This document shows, piece by piece, positions 7,670 through 17,049 of a stretch of 64,000 bases of DNA (position 1 is the first letter of the stretch; every line of letters starts with the position of its first letter). Source of the stretch: JASLDZ01 sp965199975 (GTDB taxonomy: Bacteria > Pseudomonadota > Alphaproteobacteria > Caulobacterales > Caulobacteraceae); assembly GCA_965199975.1 (NCBI GenBank), contig OZ241340.1:62001-126000 (forward strand), read 5' to 3'. The position numbers were made by a program, and so were the translations under genes. The notes under the pieces are model-generated. The model saw only the letters and a list, made by a program, of their open reading frames with translations, searched no databases and was not told the origin of the DNA.

Positions 7670-9142
7670 CTAGAGCGCGCTCGCCACCACCGCCGCGCAC
7701 AGGGCGCCGCAGACGAGGCTGACCTTGTCGCGCACGGCGAACACCACCGGGTCGTCGTGCATCTCGCCGCGGTGGGCCTTCATCAGCATGCGGCAGATCC
7801 AGTAGAGCACCACCACGCAGATCAGCCATAGCCGATGCGAGCGATGATAGAGCGTCTCCACATCGAGGCTGTTGAGGTAGAGCGCCAGCACCAGCACCGC
7901 GGTGAAGCCGGCCGCGGCGCCCATGGCCTCCACCATCGGCAGGTCGGCGAGGCGGTAGTCGCGGCCGGAAGGGTCGCCCTTCCCGGCCTGGATGCGATCC
8001 ACGAGCTCGCCCGAGCGCTTCACCAGCGCCAGGCTGAGGAAGAGGAACACCGCCAGCGCCTCCAGCCAGTGCGACAGCGGCACGTCGGTGGCGGCGCTGC
8101 CGGCCAGGAGCCGCGCGCCATAGAGGCAGGCCAGCGTCACCACGTCGATCATGACAATGCGCTTGAGGCCAAGCGAATACGCCAGCGTCAGGGCGAAATA
8201 GCCCCCCAGCACCATGAGGAAGCGCGGCGGCAGAAAGGCCCCGACCGCCACCGCCGCCAGCAGCAGCAGCGGCGCCATGACGAGGCCGTGCATCAGGGGA
8301 ACGTCACCGCTGGCGAAGGGCCGTCGGCGCTTCCTCGCATGCTCGCGGTCGGCGCGAAGGTCCAAGAGGTCGTTCAGCACATAGACCGAAGAGGCGCAGA
8401 GGCTGAAGCTGGCGAAGGCGGCCACGCAGGCCACGAGCGGCCAGCCCAGAGCATGGCCGGCCAGCGCCGGGAGGAAGATCAGCGCGTTCTTCAGCCACTG
8501 GTGGGGCCGCAACGCCTTGAGATACCCGCGGGTGCGGCGACGCCGTTCGCCCACCGCCTCCACGGCGAGCCCCTCGCGTGCGAGCCGGCGGCGCAAGACC
8601 GCCGCCGGGGCCATGGCGTAGGCGCGGCGCGCGCGGCGCCAGACGGCCACGTCCACCGCATGGTCGCCGACGTAGTCGAAGCCGCGCTCGCCGTAGCGGG
8701 CGGCCAGGGCGTCGGCCTTGCGCGCGCCGGAGAGATTGACGCCGCCCTCGGTGCCAAGAACAGCGTCGAAGCCGCCAAGGTGGTCGGCGACCGCGCGCAC
8801 GTAGCGAGCGTCCGATGCGGAGGCGAGCACAGTGGCGCGGCCTTCGGCGCGGGCCGCCTCCATCAGCGCCAGGACGGCGGGGTCGTAGGGCAGCGTCGGC
8901 GCGTCGATCAGCGCATGCTCCGCCAACGCCGCCTTGAAGGCCGCCTTGCCGCGGCGAAGGGCGCCCAGGCGGCGCAGGGCCTCGAGCGGGCGCTCCGAGA
9001 GCAACGAGAGGAACGACTCGACCAGCAGGTCGGAACGGATCAGCGTGCCGTCGAGGTCCACCACCAGCGGCACGCCGCCCGGGCCGGACGCGGCGACGCG
9101 GGCGGCGACCCCCGCGCGGTCGGGTTCGGCGAAACTGTCCAC
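7670..9142 (-). CDS. HAD phosphatase-UbiA prenyltransferase fusion (DPPR synthase-like)
   Basis: A 490-residue two-domain protein. Residues ~24-195 are a haloacid-dehalogenase domain with motif I DLDGT (Asp29, Asp31) and motif IV GDHAVD (Asp160, Asp164). Residues ~205-490 are a polytopic UbiA prenyltransferase with NDLLDLRAD (Asn257-Asp265), the Mg-diphosphate motif. The UbiA part resembles decaprenyl-phosphate phosphoribosyltransferase, which joins PRPP to polyprenyl phosphate; the HAD part could remove the 5-phosphate, a step done by a separate enzyme in mycobacteria. That division of labour is inference. Start is GTG 9142 with AGGA upstream. First gene of the UbiA-gtrA-dprE1-dprE2 run. An alternative is a prenyltransferase for another phosphosugar. 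Confidence 0.86.
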   Translation of the reverse strand: MDSFAEPDRAGVAARVAASGPGGVPLVVDLDGTLIRSDLLVESFLSLLSERPLEALRRLGALRRGKAAFKAALAEHALIDAPTLPYDPAVLALMEAARAEGRATVLASASDARYVRAVADHLGGFDAVLGTEGGVNLSGARKADALAARYGERGFDYVGDHAVDVAVWRRARRAYAMAPAAVLRRRLAREGLAVEAVGERRRRTRGYLKALRPHQWLKNALIFLPALAGHALGWPLVACVAAFASFSLCASSVYVLNDLLDLRADREHARKRRRPFASGDVPLMHGLVMAPLLLLAAVAVGAFLPPRFLMVLGGYFALTLAYSLGLKRIVMIDVVTLACLYGARLLAGSAATDVPLSHWLEALAVFLFLSLALVKRSGELVDRIQAGKGDPSGRDYRLADLPMVEAMGAAAGFTAVLVLALYLNSLDVETLYHRSHRLWLICVVVLYWICRMLMKAHRGEMHDDPVVFAVRDKVSLVCGALCAAVVASAL

Positions 9143-9228
9143 GAAGCGGGCGTCCTGCGGCGGGTGAGAGGACGCCTAGGCTCTCATGGCGCCGTGAAGC
9201 AATCGTGTCCGTGCGGGCGTTTCGTCGC

Positions 9229-10020
9229 TCAGGCCGGCGTGGGCGCAGGCTGGCAATGCGGGCAGACGAAGGCGCGCCGCCCGGCGATGGCCAGCCGCTG
9301 CACCGGACCTTCGCACCGCGGGCATGTCTCCTTGGCCATGATGTTCACGCGCTCGCGATACTTCCGGGTCGAGGGGCCGGCACCCTCGCGGGTGACGATG
9401 GCGCCCGTCTCCACGCCGATGTTCAGCAGGTGGACGGCGTCAGCCCAAAGCGCGTCGAACTGGGCGCGGGTGAGCTCGCGGCCTGCGATCAGGGGGTGGA
9501 TGCGCCGCCGCCAGAGCAATTCGGTGCGGTAGATGTTGCCGATTCCGCTCATCACCGACTGGTCCATCAGAAGCGCGCCTATGCCCGTGCGGCTCTTGTG
9601 GATGCGCGCCCAGGCGAGCTCCGGATCGGCGTCGGGCCTCAACACGTCGGGACCGATGCGAGCGAGCAGTCGCGCGCGTTGCGGCGGTTCCAGCACTTCG
9701 CAGGCGGCGGGGCCGGAGCAGTCGACAGTGTACCCGCGCGCCTCGAGCCGCACGCGCACTTGGCCGCGCGGCTCGGGCGCTGCGCCTTCGTAGGTGCGGA
9801 AGCGGCCGTAGAGGCCCAGGTGCAGATGCAGCGAAAGCTCGCCCGCGAAGGCGTAGAGCAGGTGTTTGCCGAACGCCTCGACGCCCTCGCACACCCGCCC
9901 GTCCAGGCGCTCGGCGCCTTCCATGAAACGCCCCTGCGGCGAGCTCACCTCCAGTGCTCGGCCGACGAGATGAGGGCGCTGGTCTCGCGCGGCTCGATGA
10001 AGGGCGTGGCCTTCGGGCAC
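9229..10020 (-). CDS. Fpg/Nei-family DNA glycosylase (endonuclease VIII-like)
   Basis: A 263-residue base-excision repair enzyme that removes oxidised bases and cleaves the abasic site. After removal of the initiator (GTG 10020) the chain starts Pro-Glu-Gly, giving the catalytic proline and glutamate; PEGH rather than PELPEV places it with Nei-type enzymes. The central helix-two-turn-helix is in QSVMSGIGNIYRTELLW, and a C-terminal zinc finger (CPRC...CPHC) is intact. It begins seven bases after the UDP-xylose synthase stop, so it is probably co-transcribed with sugar genes, an unusual placement. A canonical fpg lies at 30.3-31.1 kb, so the window holds two family members. Confidence 0.88.
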   Translation of the reverse strand: MPEGHALHRAARDQRPHLVGRALEVSSPQGRFMEGAERLDGRVCEGVEAFGKHLLYAFAGELSLHLHLGLYGRFRTYEGAAPEPRGQVRVRLEARGYTVDCSGPAACEVLEPPQRARLLARIGPDVLRPDADPELAWARIHKSRTGIGALLMDQSVMSGIGNIYRTELLWRRRIHPLIAGRELTRAQFDALWADAVHLLNIGVETGAIVTREGAGPSTRKYRERVNIMAKETCPRCEGPVQRLAIAGRRAFVCPHCQPAPTPA

Positions 10021-10027
10021 GCCCCCG

Positions 10028-11008
<981 letters not shown>

Positions 11009-11068
11009 GCCATACCCGCCCCGCGGCATGGCCGCATCGCGCGCAACAGCCTCATCCGCAACGGCTAA

Positions 11069-11947
11069 TCAAGCCCCGACATGCTCGGCGGCGGCTTCGC
11101 AAAGGTAGCGGCCATAGTCGGCCTCGCCCATGGCGCGGCCCAGCCGGTCGACCGCGGTCGCATCTATCCAGCCCTGGTGCAAGGCGATCTCCTCGGGGCA
11201 GGCGACCTTGAGGCCCTGGCGGTGCTCGATGGCCTTGATGAAGTCCGACGCCTCCAGGAGCGAGTCGTGCGTGCCGGTGTCCAGCCAGGCGAAACCGCGG
11301 CCCAGGCGCTCCACCCGAAGGTCGCCGCGGTCAAGGTAGGCCTGGTTGATGTCGGTGATCTCGATCTCGCCACGCGGGGAAGGCTTCACCGCCTTGGCGA
11401 TCTCCACCACGTCGGCGTCGTAGAAGTAGAGGCCGGTCACCGCCCAGTCCGAGCGTGGCGCCGGGGGCTTCTCCTCGATCGAGAGCGCGCGGCCCTCGTC
11501 GTCGAACTCCACCACGCCGTAGCGCTCGGGATCACGCACCTGGTAGGCGAAGACGCGCGCGCCCGCGTCGTGCCCCGCCGCCCCGCGCAGGATGTCGGAC
11601 AGGCCCGCGCCGTGGAACAGGTTGTCGCCCAGGATCAGCGCGCTGGGGGCGCCGGCCACGAAGCGCTCTCCTATGATGAAGGCGTCGGCCAAGCCGCGCG
11701 GAGTCTCTTGCACGGCGTAGTCGAAGGCCACGCCCCACTCCGAGCCGTCGCCCAGGAGATCGCGTAGCAAGGGCGTGTCACGCGGGGTGGAGATGATCAG
11801 GATCTCGCGCACCCCCGCGCGCATCAGCGTGCACACCGGGTGGTAGATCATCGGGGTGTCGTAGATAGGCAGCAGCTGCTTGCAAAGCGCGCGCGTGACC
11901 GGCGCCAGCCGCGTGCCGGACCCGCCGGCGAGCACTATGCCCTTCAT
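11069..11947 (-). CDS. rmlA: Glucose-1-phosphate thymidylyltransferase (canonical copy)
   Basis: A 292-residue nucleotidyltransferase making dTDP-glucose from dTTP and glucose-1-phosphate, the first step to dTDP-L-rhamnose. The signature loop LAGGSGTRLAPVT is intact (Gly8-Gly9, Gly11-Thr12-Arg13), with Lys23, the LGDN metal site, EEKP and WLDTGTHDSL all conserved. ATG 11947 is preferred to ATG 11950 because AAGGA is six bases upstream of it. Its first base is the last base of the preceding glycosyltransferase stop codon, so translation is coupled. It is one of two rmlA-like genes here and the only one with an intact active-site loop. Confidence 0.95.
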   Translation of the reverse strand: MKGIVLAGGSGTRLAPVTRALCKQLLPIYDTPMIYHPVCTLMRAGVREILIISTPRDTPLLRDLLGDGSEWGVAFDYAVQETPRGLADAFIIGERFVAGAPSALILGDNLFHGAGLSDILRGAAGHDAGARVFAYQVRDPERYGVVEFDDEGRALSIEEKPPAPRSDWAVTGLYFYDADVVEIAKAVKPSPRGEIEITDINQAYLDRGDLRVERLGRGFAWLDTGTHDSLLEASDFIKAIEHRQGLKVACPEEIALHQGWIDATAVDRLGRAMGEADYGRYLCEAAAEHVGA

Positions 11948-12939
11948 CATCCGTCCTTGACCGCCGGAGCCGCCGAGGGCTTCAGCGTCCGCATCCAGGG
12001 CGCCCAGGGCGCCCACACCACCACCGGCAGGAGCCGCGCGAAGCCGCCCCTGGGCCGCCGCCGCCGCTCCCGCCAGGCGGGACCCAGCCCCGCCAGCGCC
12101 GCCTTGTAGGCCCTCCACACCGGCCGGTGGAACCCCCGCCTGAGCGCCAGGCCCAGGTAGAGGACGTTGAAGGCGATGTGGAACGGCAGGAGCGCCCAGA
12201 ACCAGGGGCCGGGCGTGTTGCGCACGAAGGTCCACACGCGATTGCGATGACCATGGAACAGGGTGAAGTCGCTGGCCCGCCCGGCGATGCCCGATCCCGC
12301 GTGGCGCACCACCGCAGCGCTGGCCCGCCACGACGTCCACCCCGCCATGCGCAGGCGCAGCGCGAGGTCCACGTCCTCCATGTAGCAGAAGAAGCTCTCC
12401 GCAAAGCCGCCCGCCTCCAGGAAGACGTCGCGCCGATAGAGGGCGGCCGCGCCGCACGGACCCAGGATCGGGCCGTCGTTCGGCGTGCGCGAGGCGGGCC
12501 ACCCCTCCCCCGCCCGCCAGGCCAGCCCAGCGGCGTGCCAGACGTCGCCCACGCCGTCGAGCACGCCGGCGTCCGACAGCCGCACCTGCAGCGCGCCGAA
12601 GCTGGCGGAGCCGGGCCGCGCCCCGGCGGCGGCGACCAGCACGGCCAGCCAATCGGCGTCGGCCACCGCATCGGGGTTCAGAAGCGCCAGGAACTCGGCC
12701 CCGCTCTCACGCGCCACGCGATTGTTGGCCACGGCGAAGCCCAGGTTCTCGCCCGAGCCCTCCACCCGGAAGCGGCCGTCCGGCAGGCGCAGCGAGGCGA
12801 CCGAGCCGTCGCCGCCCCCGTTGTCGACGATCACCGCCTCGAAGTCGGCGAAGCTCTGACCAGCCAGAGAATCGACGCAGGGCTGCAGGAAGCCGCCCGC
12901 CGCGTAGGCGACCACTGCCACGGTGACGCGCGGCGCCAC
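11947..12939 (-). CDS. GT2-family glycosyltransferase, rhamnosyltransferase-like
   Basis: A 330-residue inverting GT-A glycosyltransferase. N-terminal TVAVVAYAAGGFL and VIVDNGGGDGS form the nucleotide fold; NLGFAVANN and LLNPDA give the DXD-equivalent; ESFFCYMEDVDLALRLRMAGW is the conserved ED-x-D motif of this group. Wedged between rmlC and rmlA with 4-base and 1-base junctions, it is a good candidate to use dTDP-L-rhamnose. Start is GTG 12939. A short C-terminal hydrophobic stretch (LLPVVVWAPWAPW) may tether it to the membrane. Acceptor unknown. Confidence 0.88.
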   Translation of the reverse strand: MAPRVTVAVVAYAAGGFLQPCVDSLAGQSFADFEAVIVDNGGGDGSVASLRLPDGRFRVEGSGENLGFAVANNRVARESGAEFLALLNPDAVADADWLAVLVAAAGARPGSASFGALQVRLSDAGVLDGVGDVWHAAGLAWRAGEGWPASRTPNDGPILGPCGAAALYRRDVFLEAGGFAESFFCYMEDVDLALRLRMAGWTSWRASAAVVRHAGSGIAGRASDFTLFHGHRNRVWTFVRNTPGPWFWALLPFHIAFNVLYLGLALRRGFHRPVWRAYKAALAGLGPAWRERRRRPRGGFARLLPVVVWAPWAPWMRTLKPSAAPAVKDG

Positions 12940-12945
12940 CGCCGG

Positions 12946-13500
12946 TCAGCCGCGGCCCGCCGACCAGTCCGCCAGCGTGGGCCACGCCTGATCGCGGGCG
13001 TTCACCGTGGCCTCGCCCGGCGAGACGCCCCAGGCGATCGCCAGCGCCGGGTCGTTCCACAGCAGTCCCTCCTCCTCGGCCGGCAGGTAGGGGGCGGTGA
13101 CCTTGTAGAGGACCTCGCAATCCTCCTCGAGGGTGGCGTAGCCGTGCGCGAAGCCCTTGGGCACGAGCAGCTGCAGCCAGTTGGTCGCCGAAAGCTCCAG
13201 CCCCACATGGCGGCCGAAGGTGGGCGAACCCGGGCGGCAATCCACCGCCACGTCCCAGATGCGCCCGCGCGAGCAGCGCACGAGCTTGTCCTGCGCGTGC
13301 GGGGGGCGCTGCATGTGCAGGCCGCGCACCACCCCGCGCGGGCCGGAACGCGCGCAGTTGTCCTGGACGAAAGGCAGCTCGAACCCGGCCTGCGCCAGCT
13401 CGGGCGCCTTGAAGGTCTCGCAGAACACGCCGCGCTCGTCGCCGAAGCGCTTCGGCTCGACGATCAGCACGCCCTCGATGTCGGTCTTGGTGATCTGCAT
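12946..13500 (-). CDS. rmlC: dTDP-4-dehydrorhamnose 3,5-epimerase
   Basis: A 184-residue cupin-fold epimerase, third enzyme of dTDP-L-rhamnose synthesis. Typical elements are IVEPKRFGDERGVFCETF at the N-terminus, FVQDNCARS, RGLHMQRPPHAQDKLVRCSRG with the catalytic His, and the family length. The usual GVLRGLHYQ has Met-Gln-Arg in place of Tyr-Gln here, a minor change. It diverges from the HAD phosphatase gene, leaving 68 bases between them for both promoters, and leads directly into the GT2 gene after six bases. Confidence 0.94.
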   Translation of the reverse strand: MQITKTDIEGVLIVEPKRFGDERGVFCETFKAPELAQAGFELPFVQDNCARSGPRGVVRGLHMQRPPHAQDKLVRCSRGRIWDVAVDCRPGSPTFGRHVGLELSATNWLQLLVPKGFAHGYATLEEDCEVLYKVTAPYLPAEEEGLLWNDPALAIAWGVSPGEATVNARDQAWPTLADWSAGRG

Positions 13501-13568
13501 GGGGCGCGCTTAGAGCCGATGGGCGCCCGCCCTGTCCACCCCGGCGCACGCCGTGCTAGCCGCGCGCC

Positions 13569-14117
13569 ATGACGCAAACTGCACGCCGCGGCGCCGTGTT
13601 CTTCGACCGAGACGGCGTCCTCAACCTCGACACCGTCTTCGCCCACCGCCCCGACCAGATCGTGTGGGTGCGCGGAGCGGCGGCGGCGGTGCGGCGGGTG
13701 AACGCGGCGGGGCTGTGGGCCTTCGTGGTCACCAACCAGTCCGGCGTCGAGCGCGGGCTCTACACGGCGGACGATGTGCGCGAGCTGCACGCCTGGATGG
13801 CCGCCGAGCTTGCGCGCGAAGGCGCACGCATCGACGCCTGGGAGTTCTGCCCCCACCTGGACGACTGCCGCCGTCGCAAGCCGGAGGCCGGCATGCTGGA
13901 GGACCTGATCGCCCGCTACGACGTGGATCGCGCGCTCAGCCTGATGATCGGCGACCGCGACAGCGACATGGCCGCCGCCGCCGCCGCGGGCGTGCGCGGC
14001 GTGCGCTTCGCCGGCGCCGAGCTGGGCGAAGACCTTGAGGGCCTCGTCGAGGACGCGCTCGTCGGTCAGGCCGCCCGCCCCGCGCCCGCCGCGGCGCCCG
14101 CCAGCTCCAGCAAGTAG
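13569..14117 (+). CDS. HAD-family phosphatase, GmhB/histidinol-phosphatase-like
   Basis: A 182-residue HAD phosphatase of the D,D-heptose-1,7-bisphosphatase/histidinol phosphatase group. Motif I FFDRDGVLN (Asp13, Asp15), VTNQSGV (motif II) and MIGDRDSDMAAA (motif IV) are intact. The zinc loop is CPHLDDCRRRKPEAGM: Cys-x-His and one Cys are kept but the second Cys of the usual C-x-C pair is arginine. The last 52 bases overlap the 3' end of the opposite-strand rmlA paralogue. It may make heptose precursors or dephosphorylate a sugar for the glycan; no other heptose gene is seen. Confidence 0.85.
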   Translation: MTQTARRGAVFFDRDGVLNLDTVFAHRPDQIVWVRGAAAAVRRVNAAGLWAFVVTNQSGVERGLYTADDVRELHAWMAAELAREGARIDAWEFCPHLDDCRRRKPEAGMLEDLIARYDVDRALSLMIGDRDSDMAAAAAAGVRGVRFAGAELGEDLEGLVEDALVGQAARPAPAAAPASSSK

Positions 14118-14956
14118 CGGCCGTAGTCGGTCTTGGCCATGGCGCGGCCGCGCTCCGCGATCTCGGCTGGGGTGAGCCATGCGTTGTGCAGGGCCACCTC
14201 CTCGGGGCAGGCGATCTTCAGGCCCTGGCGGTGCTCCAGCGCGCGGATGAAGGCGGCGGCCTCGGCCAGGCTGTCGTGGCGGCGCGTGTCGAGCCAGGTC
14301 TCGCCGCGGGGCAGCCGGCGCACGTCGAGCTGACCGCGCTCGAGGTAGACGCGGTTGACGTCGGTGATCTCCAGCTGGCCGCGCGGCGAGGGCGTCACCC
14401 TGCGGGCGATGTCGACCACGTCCGCCCCGTAGAAGTAGAGCCCCGTGACCGCCCAGTCGGAGGCGGCCTCGCGCGGCTTCTCCTCCAGCGAGGTGGCGCG
14501 GCCCTCGGCGTCGAAGGTGACCACGCCATAGCGTTCCGGCGCGCGCACCCGGGCGGCGAACACGCGCGCGCCTTCGGTGATGGCCGCGGCGTCGCGCAGG
14601 TTCTCGGTGAGGCCGGCGCCGAAGAACAGGTTGTCGCCCAGGATCAGCGCGGCGGGGCCGCCGTCCAGGAAGCGCTCGCCGATCAGAAAGGCGTCGGCCA
14701 GGCCCCGCGCCTGCGCCTGCTCGGCATAGCTGAGCGAGACGCCGAACTGCGACCCGTCGCCCAGGCACGCCTCGAACTGAGGCCGCGCGCGCGGCGTGAC
14801 GATCACCAGCATTTCGCGCACACCCGCCAGCATCAGCGTGCTGAGCGGATGATAGATCATCGGCTTGTCGTAGATCGGCAGCAGCGCCTTGGCGACGGTG
14901 CGGGTGGCCGGGCGCAGGGCGGTGGCGTCGCCGGCGGCGAGGATGATCCCCTTCAT
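14066..14956 (-). CDS. RmlA paralogue with degenerate nucleotide-binding loop
   Basis: A 296-residue protein clearly homologous over its whole length to glucose-1-phosphate thymidylyltransferase, with LGDN, EEKP and DYGRYL conserved, but the signature loop reads LAAGDATALRPAT. Gly8, Ser10, Gly11 and Arg13 of the canonical GGSGTR loop are replaced by Ala, Asp, Ala and Ala; later WLDTGTHDSL becomes WLDTRRHDSL. Arg13 and the glycines contact the nucleotide triphosphate in characterised RmlA, so loss of activity or change to a regulatory role is likely. The reading frame is intact, so it is not simply decaying. ATG 14956 overlaps the rmlD stop (ATGA). A sequencing error cannot explain four separate changes. 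Confidence 0.85.
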   Translation of the reverse strand: MKGIILAAGDATALRPATRTVAKALLPIYDKPMIYHPLSTLMLAGVREMLVIVTPRARPQFEACLGDGSQFGVSLSYAEQAQARGLADAFLIGERFLDGGPAALILGDNLFFGAGLTENLRDAAAITEGARVFAARVRAPERYGVVTFDAEGRATSLEEKPREAASDWAVTGLYFYGADVVDIARRVTPSPRGQLEITDVNRVYLERGQLDVRRLPRGETWLDTRRHDSLAEAAAFIRALEHRQGLKIACPEEVALHNAWLTPAEIAERGRAMAKTDYGRYLLELAGAAAGAGRAA

Positions 14957-15855
14957 GCGGGCGTGAGCTCCATCTGGGCCATGCATAGCTCAAGGCTCTC
15001 GCGCCAGGCACGCGGGTGGAAGCCGATGCGTGCGGCGGCCAGCGCGCCGTCCAGCCGCGAGTCGGCGGGGCGCGCCGCGGGCGTAGGATACTCGGCGGTG
15101 GTGATGGCGCGCACCCGGGCCGAGGGGCCGCCGTTGCGGGCGGAGATGTCGAACACCGCCTGGGCGAACTCCGCCCACGTCGCCTGGCCGCCGCCGGAGA
15201 CGTGCAGCACCGGCGTGTCCGTCAGGTCGCCGCGCGCCAGGGCGCCGGCGGCCAGCAGGCAGGCCTGCGCCAGCTCGCGCGCCCAGGTGGGGCGGCCGCG
15301 CTGGTCGCCGACCACGCCCAGCTCGTCGCGCGTGGCCGCCAGCCGCAGCATGGTGCGCACGAAGTTGGCGCCGTGGGCGGCGTAGACCCAGGAGGTGCGC
15401 AGCGTCACCGCCCGCCCGCCCGCAGCCGCGACCGCCGCCTCGCCCTCGGCCTTGGAGCGGCCGTACATGCCCTGCGGCGCGATCGGATCGCCCTCGCGGT
15501 AGGGGCCGCCGCGGCCGTCGAACACGTAGTCGGTGGAGACGTGCACGAAGGGCGTGGCGCCCGCGGCCGCGCAGGCGCGCGCCATGGCGGCGGGGGCGTC
15601 GCGGTTGAGGTGCATGGCCGCCGCGGCCTCGCTCTCGGCCTTGTCCACCGCCGTGTAGCCGGAGGCGTTGACCACCGCATCGGGCGCGAAGTCGGCCACG
15701 GCGCGCGCGATCGCCGCGTCGAGGTCGAGCGCGGGGTCGGCGAGGTCGAGGTCGGCGCGGCCCAGAGCCCGCACCTCGCGCCCCTCGTCGGCCGCGAGCT
15801 GGACCAGCTCGCGCGCCAGCTGGCCCGTGGCGCCGAAGATGAGCAGGCGGCTCAC
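14953..15855 (-). CDS. rmlD: dTDP-4-dehydrorhamnose reductase
   Basis: A 300-residue NADPH-dependent reductase that completes dTDP-L-rhamnose. It has LIFGATGQLARELV at the start, VNASGYTAVDKAE, VHVSTDYVFDG and the catalytic tyrosine/lysine in YGRSKAEGE. The GTG start at 15855 overlaps the rmlB stop (GTGA), and its own stop overlaps the start of the rmlA paralogue (ATGA), so rmlB-rmlD-rmlA' are translationally coupled. Length and motifs are normal for the family. Confidence 0.94.
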   Translation of the reverse strand: MSRLLIFGATGQLARELVQLAADEGREVRALGRADLDLADPALDLDAAIARAVADFAPDAVVNASGYTAVDKAESEAAAAMHLNRDAPAAMARACAAAGATPFVHVSTDYVFDGRGGPYREGDPIAPQGMYGRSKAEGEAAVAAAGGRAVTLRTSWVYAAHGANFVRTMLRLAATRDELGVVGDQRGRPTWARELAQACLLAAGALARGDLTDTPVLHVSGGGQATWAEFAQAVFDISARNGGPSARVRAITTAEYPTPAARPADSRLDGALAAARIGFHPRAWRESLELCMAQMELTPA

Positions 15856-16937
15856 GCCGCGGCGCTCTGGGTGGGGGCCGCGGGGAGGCCCAGGCGCTCG
15901 CCGCCGTAGCGCGCGCGGATCGGCTCCCACCAATCGCGCCGGTCGAGGTACCAGCGCACGGTGCGCTCCAGCCCCGTCTCGAAGGTCTCCTGCGCGCGCC
16001 AGCCGAGCTCGCCCTCCAGCCGCGAGGCGTCGATGGCGTAGCGCGCATCGTGCCCAGGGCGGTCTGCCACGAAGGCGATCAGCTCGCGCCGGGGCGCAGC
16101 GACCTCGCGCGGCGAGAGGCGGTCGAGGATGTCGCACACGCTCTCGACCACGTGCAGGTTGGTGCGCTCGTTCCGGCCGCCGACATTGTAGGTGCGCCCC
16201 GGCTCGCCCCGCTCCACGATCAGCTTCAGGGCGCGGGCGTGGTCCTCCACGTAGAGCCAGTCGCGGATGTTCGACCCGTCGCCGTAGACCGGCAGGGGCT
16301 TGGCCTCCAGCGCATTGAGGATGACCAGCGGGATCAGCTTCTCGGGGAAGTGGTAAGGCCCATAGTTGTTGGAGCAGTTGGAGATCAGCACCGGCAGGCC
16401 GTAGGTGTGGAACCAGGCCGAGGCCAGATGGTCGCTGCCCGCCTTGGAGGCCGAGTAGGGCGAGCGCGGGTCGTAGGCCGTCTCTTCGGTGAACAGGCCC
16501 TCGGCGCCCAGCGAGCCGTACACCTCGTCGGTGGAGACGTGCAGGAAGCGGAAGCGAGCGCGCGCCTCGCCCTCCAGCCCGCGCCAATGCTCCAGCGCCG
16601 CCTGCAGCATGGTCAGCGTGCCCACCACATTGGTGCGCACGAACTCGCCCGGGCCTGTTATCGAGCGGTCCACATGGCTCTCGGCCGCCAGGTGCAGCAC
16701 CGCGTCCGGCCGGTGCGCGGCGAACGCGGCGTGGACCGCAGTCGGATCGGCGATGTCGGCCTGCACGAAGCGATAACCCGGCGTGGCGGCCGCCTCGACT
16801 GTCGAGCGCGGGTCGGCGGCGTATGTGAGTTTGTCGAGGTTCACCACCTCATGCCCCTGCGCGGCGTAGAGCCGGCAGACGGCGGAGCCAATGAAGCCCG
16901 CCCCGCCCGTGACCAGAACCTTCAGGACCGCCTCCAT
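15852..16937 (-). CDS. rmlB: dTDP-glucose 4,6-dehydratase
   Basis: A 361-residue NAD-dependent dehydratase, second enzyme of the rhamnose route. VTGGAGFIGSAVCRL binds NAD; VSTDEVYGSLG contains the catalytic Thr-Asp-Glu triad residues; YSASKAGSDHL supplies Tyr and Lys; NCSNNYGPYHFPEKLIP is diagnostic of RmlB. First gene of the minus-strand rml run. I chose ATG 16937 (MEAVLKVLVTGG); longer frames run into galE's upstream region without homology. The short divergent gap to galE (about 110 bases) should contain both promoters. Confidence 0.95.
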   Translation of the reverse strand: MEAVLKVLVTGGAGFIGSAVCRLYAAQGHEVVNLDKLTYAADPRSTVEAAATPGYRFVQADIADPTAVHAAFAAHRPDAVLHLAAESHVDRSITGPGEFVRTNVVGTLTMLQAALEHWRGLEGEARARFRFLHVSTDEVYGSLGAEGLFTEETAYDPRSPYSASKAGSDHLASAWFHTYGLPVLISNCSNNYGPYHFPEKLIPLVILNALEAKPLPVYGDGSNIRDWLYVEDHARALKLIVERGEPGRTYNVGGRNERTNLHVVESVCDILDRLSPREVAAPRRELIAFVADRPGHDARYAIDASRLEGELGWRAQETFETGLERTVRWYLDRRDWWEPIRARYGGERLGLPAAPTQSAAA

Positions 16938-17049
16938 GCGTCGCGCCGGGCAACCCGGCGTCGCGAACGCCGGCCTGCGACATGGACCGGGCGCGCGCCG
17001 CCGTTTACCCCGGCCGCGCGCGGGACGGAACCGCCCGCGGGAGAGCCCC

